NCBI GenBank assembly: GCA_006386115.1
Contig: VFIW01000003.1
Coordinates: 558,001 to 622,000, forward strand
DNA from: Globisporangium splendens
Taxonomy: Eukaryota; Oomycota; Peronosporomycetes; Pythiales; Pythiaceae
Length of the DNA: 64,000 bases
Reading direction: 5' to 3'
In this document: piece after piece, positions 9,417 to 20,522 of the stretch
How positions within the stretch are numbered: the stretch's first letter is position 1
Layout of the letters: the number at the start of each line of letters is the position of its first letter
Translations under genes and position numbers: made by a program
The notes under the pieces: model-generated
What the model was told of the DNA's origin: nothing
The model's database searches: none
The model's input: the letters and a program-made list of their open reading frames with translations, nothing else

Positions 9417-12032
9417 ATGGAGGCGCTGAATAAAAACATCCTGCTGGTACGCTCTCCTGCTGCTGCTTGCTGGTTTGGTTGACAGCATGGTATTCAATTA
9501 GGCTATGCGCATTCTTGAATTGTTATAGGCTGGCGAAGTGATCGCGGAGCGCTGGAAGGTCGTCGAGAAGATCGGCGAAGGCACGTTCAGCCAGATCTAC
9601 CTCGCGTACTCGATCCACGAGAACCAGCGTGTGGCTGTGAAGGTGGAGGCGCCGAGCTCGTTGAAGCCCGTGCTCGAGTGGGAAAGCTCGATCCTCAAAA
9701 GCCTCCAGGACTGCAACCACGTGTGTCGGTACTTTTACCATGGGAAGCATGCCGAGAGCACGGTGCTCGTCATGGAACTGCTCGGCGAGAGCATGTCGAT
9801 GCTGCGCGTGACGCCCGACGCGATTCATGGCGTGCCGCTGCAACGCTGTGTCTCTGTCGGTCTGGAGGTGCGATTGCTTTCTATTTATTGGTGTTTTTTT
9901 ATATTTATTTATTACTATGATGCAGGCTTGTTAATAAGTTGTGTCTGATTTGCTGCAATTGTAATGTATTGCATCACTAGATGCTGGAGTGTATCCAAGC
10001 TTTCCACCAGCATGGGTATGTGCACCGAGACATCAAGGCGTCCAATTTCGCGATGGCAGACGCAGGCAGTCCGGCAAAGGGGTACGTGGAATAGCTATAT
10101 GCTACAAGAGTATAGTCGCTCGTGATCGCTGTTCTTTTTCTTTGTAACGAGTTTTTTGCTGCTGGTGATTGCATTTGGCAGGAAGTATTATATTATTGAC
10201 TTCGGGTTGTCGCGCCAGCACCTTGGCGAAGACAAAAAAGTCATCCCGGCCCGACCTCAGGCCGAGTTCCGTGGCACATCTATGTATGCGTCGTTGAGCT
10301 CCCACCGCCGCCAAGAACTTGGACCGAAAGACGATTTGTGGTCGTGGTTCTACTTGGTGATGGATTTCATGCGTGGAGAGCTGCCGTGGGCGACCGATGC
10401 GCAGCAAAAGAACCGCCAGACTGTGCTGAACTTGAAAGAGTACTACACTGAGAAATGTCCGTCTTTACTGGTGGAAGGACTTGTCGGTGCGAGCCACCTG
10501 GTCGCGATGATGAAGTACCTGCAATCGCTGAAATACGAAGATCAACCAGATTATGATTTTTTGCGGCGAAAGCTGAAGCGCGTGGAAACTGGATCGAAAG
10601 AAGAAGACACGATGGAGCTATGGAACGCAATTGAATCCGAACGCGAGCGAGCGCTGCAGTGGACAATGCGAGCAAAAGATGCCGTGGTGAAGGACAGCAC
10701 GCCCCAGTCCGTCCTGGATACGCTTTTAGCGGTAGGTGACAAATCCGGATCATGGGTTGCAGCATTTTCTACGCTTTAGTTCGCTGACAAAATGATTTTT
10801 TTGTGGTGTTTCAGGTGGCGAAAAAGTTCAACACTTTCTTCGGTGTTTTGGATCTGACAGGTGAAGAGCGAGTCGAGGTCCAGGAAGCTGTGTATCGGAT
10901 AGAGAAGAAGCTTCGCGATTTATCTCAGGTGCTCGCGCCGCCTCCGATTCAGAGTTTTGTCAAGCGCCGTCTCTCAGAGCAAAAACTACGCAGTGACGCG
11001 CTACGTCGACGACGAGAGCGGGATTTCCAGGTTCGCCAGTCACTAGAACTAAAAGCTCGGCGTCAGAACACTGCACCAGCTGCGCTGCCAACGAATGATG
11101 GTAAAGGTCCCAGCGGAACTCCCGTGAAAGTAGATGTGAAAGTGATCGACTACAAGTCCGAGGATAGCGCTATGGAGGTGTCTGATGGCGAAGAGACAGG
11201 GACACCTTCGTACGCTCAGAAACATGGGAACCTAAGTGGGAATGGGAAACCCGTCCCTGTCCAACAACCTCCTGCTCCGCCTGGCCCTCCCCCACAGCGC
11301 TGGAACAACAATGGTAGCAAACCGCCGTTCACCTCGTCGCCGCGTCCACCGCTTCCTCCTGGACCGCCACAAAATGGCGCGTACATGGGTCAGCCTCCAC
11401 CGCCACTTCCATCAGGATATCCACCGACAGGAGCAGGTTTTGTCCCCCCTCTGCCTCCAGCACCGCCGATGCCAAAGGGCAATGGTTGGCCACCTGCGAA
11501 ACCAGAGCTGGAGCGCCGATCATCCGGATCGAACGATCAAAATGGCAGCGGCAGCAGGCATCAACAGGTGTCGGGTTCCTCTTCGCGTGACCAACGCGAT
11601 CGTGATCATGACTCAAGCCGCAAGGACAAGTCACGTTATGAGCGACGCTCATCATCACGGGATCGTAAGCGTCGACCAAGCAAGCGTTCGTACTCCCGCT
11701 CATCGTCGCGCTCTCGATCCCGTTCCAAGTCACATTCTCGCTCTCGCTCCAGCTCCCGATCTCGTTCACCAGTCCATTCAGGGAAACGCGGTCGCAGTCG
11801 ACACCGCCGCACGCGCTCGAGGTCGTCTTCCCAGTCGAGGTCCCGCTCTCCACGCCGCCGATCCTCCGATTCTCGTTATCGCTCCAGATCGAAGGATCAC
11901 CACCGCTCGTCTGGTTCCCGTGATGACAAGCATCGTGGCCACAGCCGTGAGCACCGCCGCCACGATAATTCGCAGCAATCGAGTAAACCGCGCGATGGCT
12001 CACGTCGACCTTCGAGATGGGAGTCAAAGTAA
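9417..12032 (+). CDS. Casein-kinase-1/TTBK-like protein kinase with proline-rich and RS-rich tail
   Basis: Five exons by hand: 9417..9446, 9529..9867, 9981..10081, 10182..10731 and 10815..12032, all with GT-AG ends and matching phases (0, 0, 2, 0), giving about 745 residues. The kinase domain covers roughly residues 18-300: glycine loop IGEGTFSQIY, VAVKVE lysine, HRDIKASNF catalytic loop (the CK1-type Asn), DFGLSR, and RGTSMYAS in place of the usual APE region, all features of the CK1/tau-tubulin kinase group. Beyond it come a charged helix, a stretch rich in PPxPP, and about 150 residues of RS dipeptides typical of splicing factors and nuclear-speckle proteins. The tail suggests a nuclear kinase acting on pre-mRNA processing; that role is inferred. 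The first exon encodes only ten residues. Confidence 0.88.
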
Positions 12033-13753
12033 ACACCTGGCGTAGCAAACGATGTTACTGCATTGCAAATTGTAAGTGGAGCTTTATTGTTGCATTCGTT
12101 CTTGAGGAGCTTTCTGCTAATGGAAAGTGATCATACACAGAGAAAGGAAAGCAGCATACGACATCACAGTAACTCGGAGATAAAGATCAATCAACATGCC
12201 GAAGAACTACTGAAAATGACGTCTGCGCTTGCCTGCTTGTCCGAAGATCTTGTTGCGCAAAGGTACGCTGTTGAACCTTAGAGCTTGGAACAAAGGGCTT
12301 GCTTCGCTTCACGCAAGCCTTTCATGTAGGCTCTTCTAGTGAGCACCCGAGATAATTCAAGCTTGCCATAGCCTCGATGATGCCGGTGCTGGATTGACTG
12401 GTGCTTCGCTCAGACAACGGACCTTCAGTAGTAAATGCACTACAAGTGGCGAGGCTTTGACATTCACGACATAAGCGAAGGCACACGCAAACACACGTTC
12501 AAACTGGAGTTCTCTAAGATCAAGTTCCTCGAAGCGCTGGTTGGATTGCTGCAGAATGTTCACAGTGCCGACGAGACGCTCTGATTTGAAGGTACGAGCA
12601 AAGGATAGCACGCTCTAGTACCAATTCTGTTCGCCGGAAAGTTGTGTTGCCCTGAAGTCAATCGACTATGCCTTACGGCAGAGATTTGAAGTTCTGGCGA
12701 CCAGAGCGTGCTAATGAATCTCGTGGGGACGTCAACATGCTCGGATGCCAGGACGAGCAGCATCCTAGAAATAAGCAACACTGACCACTTCCTCTACATT
12801 GAGGATGACACACATACAGTAGATGTGCAGAAGAGTCCATCTCCCTGCACATCCACAATGACACGGGAAACATTTGGATCTTTTGGTGTCGATCGATGGA
12901 CAAGGGATGGGGAGGAGTGTTTGTCGAGTTGATGCCACGTTGAAGTTGAAATTACCAGCACTTGATCGGAGGTTGAACACACACTCTTCAATGTGGACAC
13001 ATTGACAGGTTCCAACTATCACACAACATAGCGTGAATGAAACCAGAGAGCTCATCCACCCTGAAGACCCCACCAAAATTTCCCTTCCTTGTATTTGTCC
13101 CTGGCGCATCCCAATCACCAGTATGGTGTTCAGCATATTAATGACGTTAGTAGGTGGCGTCAACAATTCCACCGTGTCGCTTCCCAAGATGGGAGATGGC
13201 GAGATGGGCTGTGTGATGTCATGGCAACAATGAGAGGTAAGGTGTTGAAGTAGTTAGGCAGCAAAATGCTCTGAAGAGAACTGGTGATGTGGTCAAAGTA
13301 GAGGAGAAGGGAGAAACCAACTACAAAACTTCCACCTCAGTCGTCGCTTTGACAACCAGATCGTACGGTACGATTGAGGAGAGACAACACGGAAGAGCTC
13401 ACTTGCTCAAGCCACCAGCTTCAATGATCGCAATGGGGATGGTCTGCTGAGCAGACACTCAGGCACTGAAGTGCAACTGATAACACTTCATTCTTTGTCC
13501 AGTTCTCATGGATTTTGCTCAATTGCACAAGCACATCACTGCGACGACGGGTGCTGTAGTGCCGATTTCCCTTAGTTGCAAAATCTATGACGCCAGCTTA
13601 TGAAACCGACAGTTTTGTTCACAGTTGGCAATTTTCTCACTGTTCTCGTTCCAAGGAAGACACAAAGTCACCGCAAACGAAGTCTCTCATTCTCCTTTTT
13701 GCCTTCTCCAAGAAACAAGCATCGAGTCCGCGCTTCCCTCACCATTGATCGCG
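12033..13753. other. Intergenic, possible decayed sequence
   Basis: No open frame here is convincing. Several minus-strand frames between 12357 and 13187 are broken by stops every 60-140 codons and could be a decayed gene, but I recognise no domain. The 100 bases before 13754 are pyrimidine-rich and likely hold the start site of the first lyase. Confidence 0.4.
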
Positions 13754-14974
13754 ATGGAGCTCATTCGTTTCCCTCTCCTCCTCTCTCTTGTGGCACTTTT
13801 TGTCCACAGTACGACGGCTGTCACCATCGGATCCGCTCCTGGGCTCGCTGCTGGTACCACTGGCGGTGGCTCAGCGACGCCTGTGTATCCAACGACGATC
13901 GCTCAGCTCAAGTCGTACCTCAGCGATAGCACCCCGCGGGTAATCTACTTGAACCAAGCGTTTGATTTCCGAGGAAGTGAAGGCTCCAAGACCGAGACTG
14001 GTTGCCGTCCAAAGTCGAACCGAGACTGTATCGCCAAGAACAACGGATACAAGGGCCAAGATGTGATCCTCCAGAGCGGCGGTATGGCCAACACGGGCGG
14101 ATGCACCGAAGGCACTCCAGTGTCTGTCACGTACGATATCGCTGGCACGAAAAATCCGCTACAAGTCAGCGACAACAAGACTCTCCGCGGCATTGGGAAC
14201 GCCGGCGTGATCATCGGCAAGGGTCTCTGGATCAACGGCAACAATGTCATCATCCAGAATATCCACATCACCAACTTGAACCCGCACTTGATTTGGGGAG
14301 GAGATGCCATCTACATCCAAGGCACGAACGGCGGATCGACTCCGATGGAGAGAGTGTGGATCGACCACGTCAAGATCTCGCTCGTCGGACGCCAGATGAT
14401 GACCACGAACGCGGCCAGTGTCAAGAGCATGACCATCAGTAACTCGGACTTCGACGGCCGCACCTCGTGGTCGGCGTCGTGTGATGGACGCCACTACTGG
14501 ACGTTCATCTTCCACGGCACGCAGACGCGCATCAGTATGATCAACAACTATGTGCACAGCACGTCAGGTCGCTCGCCAAAGCTCGGTGGCTCGACGGACC
14601 CCAATACCGACGTGGTCGTCCACGCGGCCAACAACTACTGGGCCGACAACTCAGGCCACTCGTTCGACGTCGCGGAGAAGGCGTTCGTGCTCATGGAAGG
14701 CAACTACTTTGAGTCGACGGCCAACCCGAACTTGCAAGACTCGACCACGACGGGCTCCGTGTTTGTGCCGACGTCGAGCAACCAGAACTACTGCAAGCTC
14801 TACTTGGGTCGCAATTGCCAGCTCAATGTGTTGGAGACCAGTGGTCCGTTGAGCGGGCGCCAGGACAGTGTGGCAATTGCGCGTTTGGCTGGATTGACTG
14901 CCGCGTACACGCCTGTGGTCGCGAAAAAGCTGACCAAAGTCACGGCCAACTATGGTATCGGGGCGCTGAACTAA
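13754..14974 (+). CDS. Secreted pectin lyase, PL1 family (copy PL1-a)
   Basis: Single-exon gene of 406 residues; the ATG at 13754 precedes a signal peptide ([15 protein letters not shown]) and is chosen over upstream in-frame codons. Pectin lyases cut methyl-esterified homogalacturonan by beta-elimination in plant cell walls. The right-handed beta-helix marks of the fungal-type family are present: [13 protein letters not shown] at the mature N-terminus, [22 protein letters not shown] and GRSPK, whose Arg is the likely catalytic residue, and paired cysteines near residues 85-95 and in the GRNC segment. It lies in tandem with a second copy about 1.8 kb downstream, and a nucleotide-identical stretch of its C-terminal half recurs inverted at 19493..19841. 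Confidence 0.94.
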   Translation: MELIRFPLLLSLVALFVHSTTAVTIGSAPGLAAGTTGGGSATPVYPTTIAQLKSYLSDSTPRVIYLNQAFDFRGSEGSKTETGCRPKSNRDCIAKNNGYKGQDVILQSGGMANTGGCTEGTPVSVTYDIAGTKNPLQVSDNKTLRGIGNAGVIIGKGLWINGNNVIIQNIHITNLNPHLIWGGDAIYIQGTNGGSTPMERVWIDHVKISLVGRQMMTTNAASVKSMTISNSDFDGRTSWSASCDGRHYWTFIFHGTQTRISMINNYVHSTSGRSPKLGGSTDPNTDVVVHAANNYWADNSGHSFDVAEKAFVLMEGNYFESTANPNLQDSTTTGSVFVPTSSNQNYCKLYLGRNCQLNVLETSGPLSGRQDSVAIARLAGLTAAYTPVVAKKLTKVTANYGIGALN

Positions 14975-15264
14975 CATCAGCAACAGCGAGTATGTTGGCG
15001 CCAATATGGTCAAACAGAGCTTCGAGGAGCGTGCACGTGTGTGAGTGAGTATCAAGAGTATCAAATGTAGTATCAGCGGTGATGGTGCATATTTTGCAGA
15101 TCAGGTTTTGGTCTGATGACAAGTGCAGTGCTCCTTTTTTGCCCATCTCACAACCAATTGACATTTCTTTGGGTTTGACAAGGTGACCACTATGACATGG
15201 ACCCCATTTATCAACGAAAATGACGTCCTTGGTGTCCGCTCCACGTGCTTCGGACAGTTTGGCA

Positions 15265-15400
15265 CAGCTGGGGTCACTTATAGGGACGCACCCTTGGCTT
15301 CGTCATCTCTAAACTCATCACTCCAAGGAAATTGCAGTGCACAGTTGAAAACTTACCTGGCATCGCGCGCTTGCATCGACATATTGTACTGTGTGAATCG
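15265..15400 (+). pseudogene. N-terminal relic of a pectin lyase
   Basis: The translation GVTYRDAP...AQLKTYL followed by IDILYCVNRP lines up with AVTIGSAP...AQLKSYL and RVIYLNRSF of the neighbouring lyases, with a shortened glycine region between. Nothing recognisable follows. It is about 45 codons of a decayed copy located between the two intact tandem genes. Confidence 0.55.
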
Positions 15401-16142
15401 ACCTCCTATCTGTGCAAGCGAGATGGACGCAATGCGGTTTGTCATGCTTTGGTGTAGGCGCCTTCCTTTACAGCCTTGATGCAAAGTGATTGCGACACGA
15501 GAGTTTACTTCCACCCGCGAAGCTCAGATGGACGACAGGGTTGAGCTTAAGAACCAGTTGAACCACGCCGAGATACTCGTTTTACCCCACCACAGTCCTC
15601 TCGTTCCATCTTCGGCACCGACAATCCGAGTTCTTGTTATTGTGCTAGAAGCTGTCGCTCCTCAGGTACAAGCCCACCCAGCGAAACGTTTTTCAGGATC
15701 CGCAATCCATTCGCTTCTGCGCGAACTTCGGATGTGTGACAGAGGTCGAGAAATGCCAAGAGATGTCTTAACCCTCGTGATGCAGAGTCTGTACATATGT
15801 TTAAAACGCATCCCTCCACCCCGCAGGCTTGCTTCCATGCTGTCTTGCGAGCAAGCAACCGAGATCGTAGGTGAGCGGACAAGTATTGCCAGACAAGGTA
15901 AATCCAACAAAACAACCTGGCAAACGACAACAAACGCCGCTTTTGCGCACTCTTGGGGCCTGGACTGGACCACCGATCCATACGACACGTATCATTCTCC
16001 ACAGACTCGTCTTATTAAAAGTACCAGACCATACAAAAGTGGAGTGGAAGTTGAGATGACAGCCGAAGTTCACCCACACTCCTATCGCTGCGCAAACTCC
16101 AGCTGGTTCCGGAGCGAGCTGCTCATTCCAACTGACGCAATT

Positions 16143-16181
16143 CACACACACGCGCACACACGCACGCACACACACACACAG
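16143..16181. repeat. Imperfect (CA)n microsatellite
   Basis: CA/CG dinucleotide run, directly visible. Confidence 0.85.
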
Positions 16182-16803
16182 CGGAATGCTCCAACTCCAC
16201 ATAGCATCCTTTACTACTCCGCGATAGCTGGGATGGCATTTATTGCAAGCAGAAAAGTGCTAACCAAATTTGCGCCATGGTCCGTTAGCACAAGGCAAAC
16301 AACATGCCGCCTCACTAGTTTATTCCAAAAATCAGTCCAGGGGATCAACTTGTTGAACACAGCGGGTGAGGGGGCACAAACGCGAACGAGCGTTCTTCAA
16401 TCTCTCTTCCCCGTTCAACAACACGCCGATATGACCTGCAACGTCGAATCTGTGGACAGTGCATCGAGATGTGCCTCGTGGGAGTCCAATTGCACGACAT
16501 CGTCTCTCTTTCAGCATCCTCTTTTTTATACGATAGCATATGCCGAAGTGGTTGCTGATACATAGATCGGTGCAGCAAGGATCAGCGGAAGTTGACAGCA
16601 CATTGTGTGGCTCCAATACGACCGCCAACTGCTTTCCAACAAACCGGACACAGGGTGAGGATGTCATGCTCCCTCCTTCTTCTATACCAAGAAGTGTCCT
16701 CCTCGGAACTGTGCTGAGCTCCCCATTGAGCTCTTCATTCACCAATTTACCGCCAAGTCCACGAGCAGCTCCAATACTCGCCTGCGACCCCAAGCTCATA
16801 ACG

Positions 16804-18021
16804 ATGAAGATCTTCCGTTTCGCGCTCGTGTTGGTCGTTGCAGCCCTGGCTCAGACGATGTCTGCGGTCACCATTGGCTCAGCGCCAGGTCTCGCTGCTG
16901 GCACCACGGGCGGTGGCTCTGCGACGCCAGTGTACCCGACGACGGTCGCGCAGCTCAAGTCGTACCTCAGTGACAGCACCACGCGCGTGATTTACCTGAA
17001 CCGATCGTTCGACTTCCGCGGAACGGAAGGAACCAAGACTGAGGCAGGTTGCCGTCCGTTGTCGAACCGCCAATGCATTGCCAAGAACAACGGATACAAG
17101 GGCCAGGATGTGATCTTGCAGAGCGGTGGCATGGCCAACACTGGCGGGTGCGTTGAAGGAACTTCGGTCACCGTTACGTACGACATCGCTGGCACGAAGA
17201 ACCCGCTCCAGGTTGGATCGAACAAGACCATCCGAGGCATCGGTACGTCTGGTGTGATCATCGGCAAGGGCTTGTGGCTCAACGGGGACAACATCATTCT
17301 CCAGAATGTCCACATCACCAACTTGAACCCGCACTTGATCTGGGGAGGAGACGCCATCTACATGCAGGGCACGAATGGTGGCACCGCACCACAGCAGAAA
17401 ATCTGGATCGACCACGTCAAGATCTCCAACATTGGTCGTCAGATGATGGCTGTGAACTCGGCCGGTGCTAAGACCATGACCATCAGTAACTCGGAGTTCG
17501 ATGGTCAAACGGAGTACTCGGCGACGTGCGACGGCCGCCACTACTGGACGTTCCTGTTCTTTGGTACGGAGAGTCGTATCAGCATGATCAAGAACTACGT
17601 ACACCACACGTCGGGTCGCTCGCCAAAGTTCGGTGGATCGGGCGACTCGAAGACTGACGTGGTCGCGCACGCCGTCAACAACTACTGGTACGACAACTCG
17701 GGCTTCTCCTTCGATGCCGCCGAGAAATCGTACGTGCTCATGGAAAGTAACTACTTCCAGTCGACGGCCAACCCAAACTTGGACGACTCGACCACGACCG
17801 GCGCTGTGTACGTGCCAACGTCGAGCAACCAGAACTACTGCAAGTTGTACTTGGGTCGCAACTGCCAGCTCAATGTGCTGTCGAGCAGTGGTGCCCTTAA
17901 GGGACGCAGTGACTCGACGGCTATTGCCAAGCTCAAGGGCTTGACGGCCGGGTACACCCCAGTCGCCGCTGCCAAGTTGACCAAGGCGACGGCGAACTTT
18001 GGCGTCGGCAACTTAAGCTAG
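16804..18021 (+). CDS. Secreted pectin lyase, PL1 family (copy PL1-b)
   Basis: Single-exon gene of 405 residues. The ATG at 16804 gives a signal peptide ([16 protein letters not shown]) directly followed by [12 protein letters not shown]; the open frame extends 88 codons further upstream without meaning. The active-site set ([27 protein letters not shown]) and the cysteine pattern are intact, so the enzyme should be active on esterified pectin outside the cell. It is a diverged tandem paralogue of the copy at 13754, differing throughout the beta-helix, unlike the near-identical copies further right. The C-terminus ends in FGVGNLS. Confidence 0.94.
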   Translation: MKIFRFALVLVVAALAQTMSAVTIGSAPGLAAGTTGGGSATPVYPTTVAQLKSYLSDSTTRVIYLNRSFDFRGTEGTKTEAGCRPLSNRQCIAKNNGYKGQDVILQSGGMANTGGCVEGTSVTVTYDIAGTKNPLQVGSNKTIRGIGTSGVIIGKGLWLNGDNIILQNVHITNLNPHLIWGGDAIYMQGTNGGTAPQQKIWIDHVKISNIGRQMMAVNSAGAKTMTISNSEFDGQTEYSATCDGRHYWTFLFFGTESRISMIKNYVHHTSGRSPKFGGSGDSKTDVVAHAVNNYWYDNSGFSFDAAEKSYVLMESNYFQSTANPNLDDSTTTGAVYVPTSSNQNYCKLYLGRNCQLNVLSSSGALKGRSDSTAIAKLKGLTAGYTPVAAAKLTKATANFGVGNLS

Positions 18022-19019
18022 AGGGCAGCGAGAGGCGTGTAGAAAAGAGCTCTTTGTAATGTGTGCTCTTGTTTGTGTGTAACAGTCGGAAGAAACACGC
18101 TCGATTGAGCTTAATACAGCATTTGACAATTTTGAGGCACGACACCGGCCAGCTATGCTTCAAGCAACGTTGCGCAAACTCCAGGCGATGAAATACAACT
18201 TTTCTACCGATTCGGGTGCTTTTCATCGTGGCTTGTAACCCGAGCGATACCGCGCAGCTCTGAGAGCTTACCGCATACAGCATCCAATACGTCGCATCTC
18301 ACCGGACGCATTCCAAAAAGAAGTCTCCACCAGCTGATTTCACCGACACTCGCGACTGCACATATACAACTGCCGTTCTGGGTCTCCTGAGAAGTGCGCA
18401 ATCCTGCACTTACCCCAGAAACTTGAGGTTCATGTTGCTGAAGGTATGGAGCAAGGCTTAAGTTGAGTCTACTATGCTGAGGCAGCTCACCGGGGAACGC
18501 ATTTGCAGGAAGCGCAGATACTGTCCGTGTACTATGTGAAGGTCCATCAGTGTGAGACAGCTCCGCTTCCAATCTCGAGTCCGGTGAGTACGAGGAGCGG
18601 ACTGCACTGAGCTATTGTGCTCGTCAAAATATTGGCAATTTTACAAAAACCCGGTTAAATCCAATGCCACTTCTCTCGAGTACTGAATTAACAGCGGTTT
18701 GTGAATGGAGCTTTTGCTAGCAACGGCTGGCTGCGAGTTGCCCTGTTTCTAACACGCTGGTCACAGTTGAGGAGCTCAACTCTACCCCTTTGGACTGTCC
18801 ACCGGTGCCAAGGAGGTCAGTTGGATTTGATGTCGAGCTTCAAGTGCACCTTTGCATATTAAACTGATGCAGTGCTCATTGGAATCTGCGTCTGCATCAG
18901 AATACTTACTGCATCCCTTCTCAAGGGGAAACTTTGAAGTCACGCAGTCGTTCTCTTCATTTTCTTAATTCGACAGACCCTGTTTATTGCCTCGCAGATT
19001 CCAAACAAAAAAATAACTC
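18022..19019. other. Intergenic, no gene seen
   Basis: About 1 kb between the second lyase and a lyase relic. Frames on both strands are short and without domains. Confidence 0.5.
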
Positions 19020-19350
19020 GAGCTGCGATTGCTGCACTCTTGGTCGGCGTGTATGGTCTTGTCACTATCAATGACGGACGCGCCGCCTTGGACTTGCTGC
19101 TGGCGTCGTTGGTCGCGTGACGTCGAACCGATGTGCCCAAACGACATCACTGAGCTCAAGATTTCTCTCATCGGTCGCCAGATGCTGACGACAACCCTCG
19201 CGAGTATCAAAAGCATGTCCACCAGTACCGCGCAGTTTGACGGCCAGACACTGTACTCAGCGACCTATGATGGCCGTCACATGTAGCTGTAATTTCACGG
19301 CGAAGTGACATTTATTTCGCAGTGCATTCAGCAAATTGGAAGCGTACACC
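19020..19350 (+). pseudogene. Internally deleted, decayed pectin lyase
   Basis: A signal-peptide-like run (AAIAALLVGVYGLVTI) matches the lyase N-terminus, DNA at 19085-19125 aligns with the [12 protein letters not shown] coding region in a shifted frame, and CPNDITELK matches YPTTIAQLK. The text then jumps straight to ISLIGRQM...TAQFDGQTLYSATYDGRH, the mid-protein block, and on past stops to FHGEVTFIS..IQQI. About 140 codons between the two blocks are gone. Several stops confirm it is dead. Confidence 0.75.
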
Positions 19351-19406
19351 ACTAGACTGCGCTGCACTCACCATCAGTCGCTACATTGTCTAAGTAGGGA
19401 AGAAAT

Positions 19407-19844
19407 CTACTTCAAAGTGCCGACATCAAAACTCGACGTGACGATGTCCAACTTCTTCGCCTCCGTTGGCACGTAGTTCCCAGTCAAGTCCTTCAAACGC
19501 GCAATTGCCACACTGTCCTGGCGCCCGCTCAACGGACCACTGGTCTCCAACACATTGAGCTGGCAATTGCGACCCAAGTAGAGCTTGCAGTAGTTCTGGT
19601 TGCTCGACGTCGGCACAAACACGGAGCCCGTCGTGGTCGAGTCTTGCAAGTTCGGGTTGGCCGTCGACTCAAAGTAGTTGCCTTCCATGAGCACGAACGC
19701 CTTCTCCGCGACGTCGAACGAGTGGCCTGAGTTGTCGGCCCAGTAGTTGTTGGCCGCGTGGACGACCACGTCGGTATTGGGGTCCGTCGAGCCACCGAGC
19801 TTTGGCGAGCGACCTGACGTGCTGTGCACATAGTTGTTGATCAT
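19407..19844 (-). pseudogene. 5'-truncated inverted copy of pectin lyase PL1-a with a foreign C-terminus
   Basis: The minus strand encodes 145 residues starting at MINNYVHS, equal to the second half of the lyase at 13754 up to VAIARL; the shared part (about 350 bp, 19493..19841) appears identical in DNA, since frames on every strand agree. After GCGCGTTTG the sequence switches to a different lyase C-terminus (KDLTGNYVP...FDVGTLK). The N-terminal half, signal peptide and WIDH motif are absent, so no enzyme can be made. Confidence 0.8.
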
Positions 19845-20522
19845 CTCGACGATGGCAGCTGGATCGGAGGGTCCACAAGAACAACAACAGCCTGCGGTGT
19901 GTGAAGTGCTGTGGTCTAATCGAAGAGATTGAACATGACCAGATGGGAGTGTAGAAGCAGCTCCGCCCAGTGAATCTTGAGAGAGGTAGATGCTGATGCT
20001 GAAGAGTTAAAGTGTCTATATTACTCGAATTAGACGAAGCGACATCTCAATCTATCTAGAAAATGACAGTGAGCCTGCTAATATACAAAGAGCTATAGTA
20101 ATGTACAGTGTATCTGCTATAATACAGATTTCTATCGTGATCCGCTGAGAGAAGGAGGATATACTACTGCTTCTCTATGGCACGACCAGTGCCCCAAAGG
20201 GTAAATTTATCAATGATTCAATTTATGCATGGTCATCCTGACCACTTATATACAGTGACCTTCCTTGTTTGAAGCAGTGTCCTCTCAGTGCACCCTCTCC
20301 CTTCCTATCACTTGGTCTCTGTATACCGAAATGCAACTATTCACTTGCTCATACGGAAACGAAATACAGTGTCCAATGATTCACTACACACAGAACAGAG
20401 GACTTCACTGGCTTATTTGTGGAACTTGCAGCAGCTGAGTGATGGTCCTCTGTGCTGCAAAGCTTTTTATCACAGATCACCACATTCTCTTCTGTCTTGG
20501 AGTGAAGCCAACCTTGCAGTTG
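19845..20522. other. AT-rich spacer
   Basis: No gene seen. It probably includes the 3' untranslated part of the L1-like element to its right, but I could not place that end. Confidence 0.4.

Larger units (their letters stand above)
14975..16803. other. Spacer between tandem lyases
   Basis: Apart from a lyase relic near 15265 and a CA repeat near 16143, I see no gene. The long open frame 15486..16565 (+) includes the CA repeat as His/Thr runs and shows no domain, so it is left uncalled. Confidence 0.5.

Noticed and set aside
15486..16565. 359-codon plus-strand open frame between lyases
   Set aside because: It translates a CA microsatellite into His/Thr runs and shows no family resemblance, so it is probably chance.
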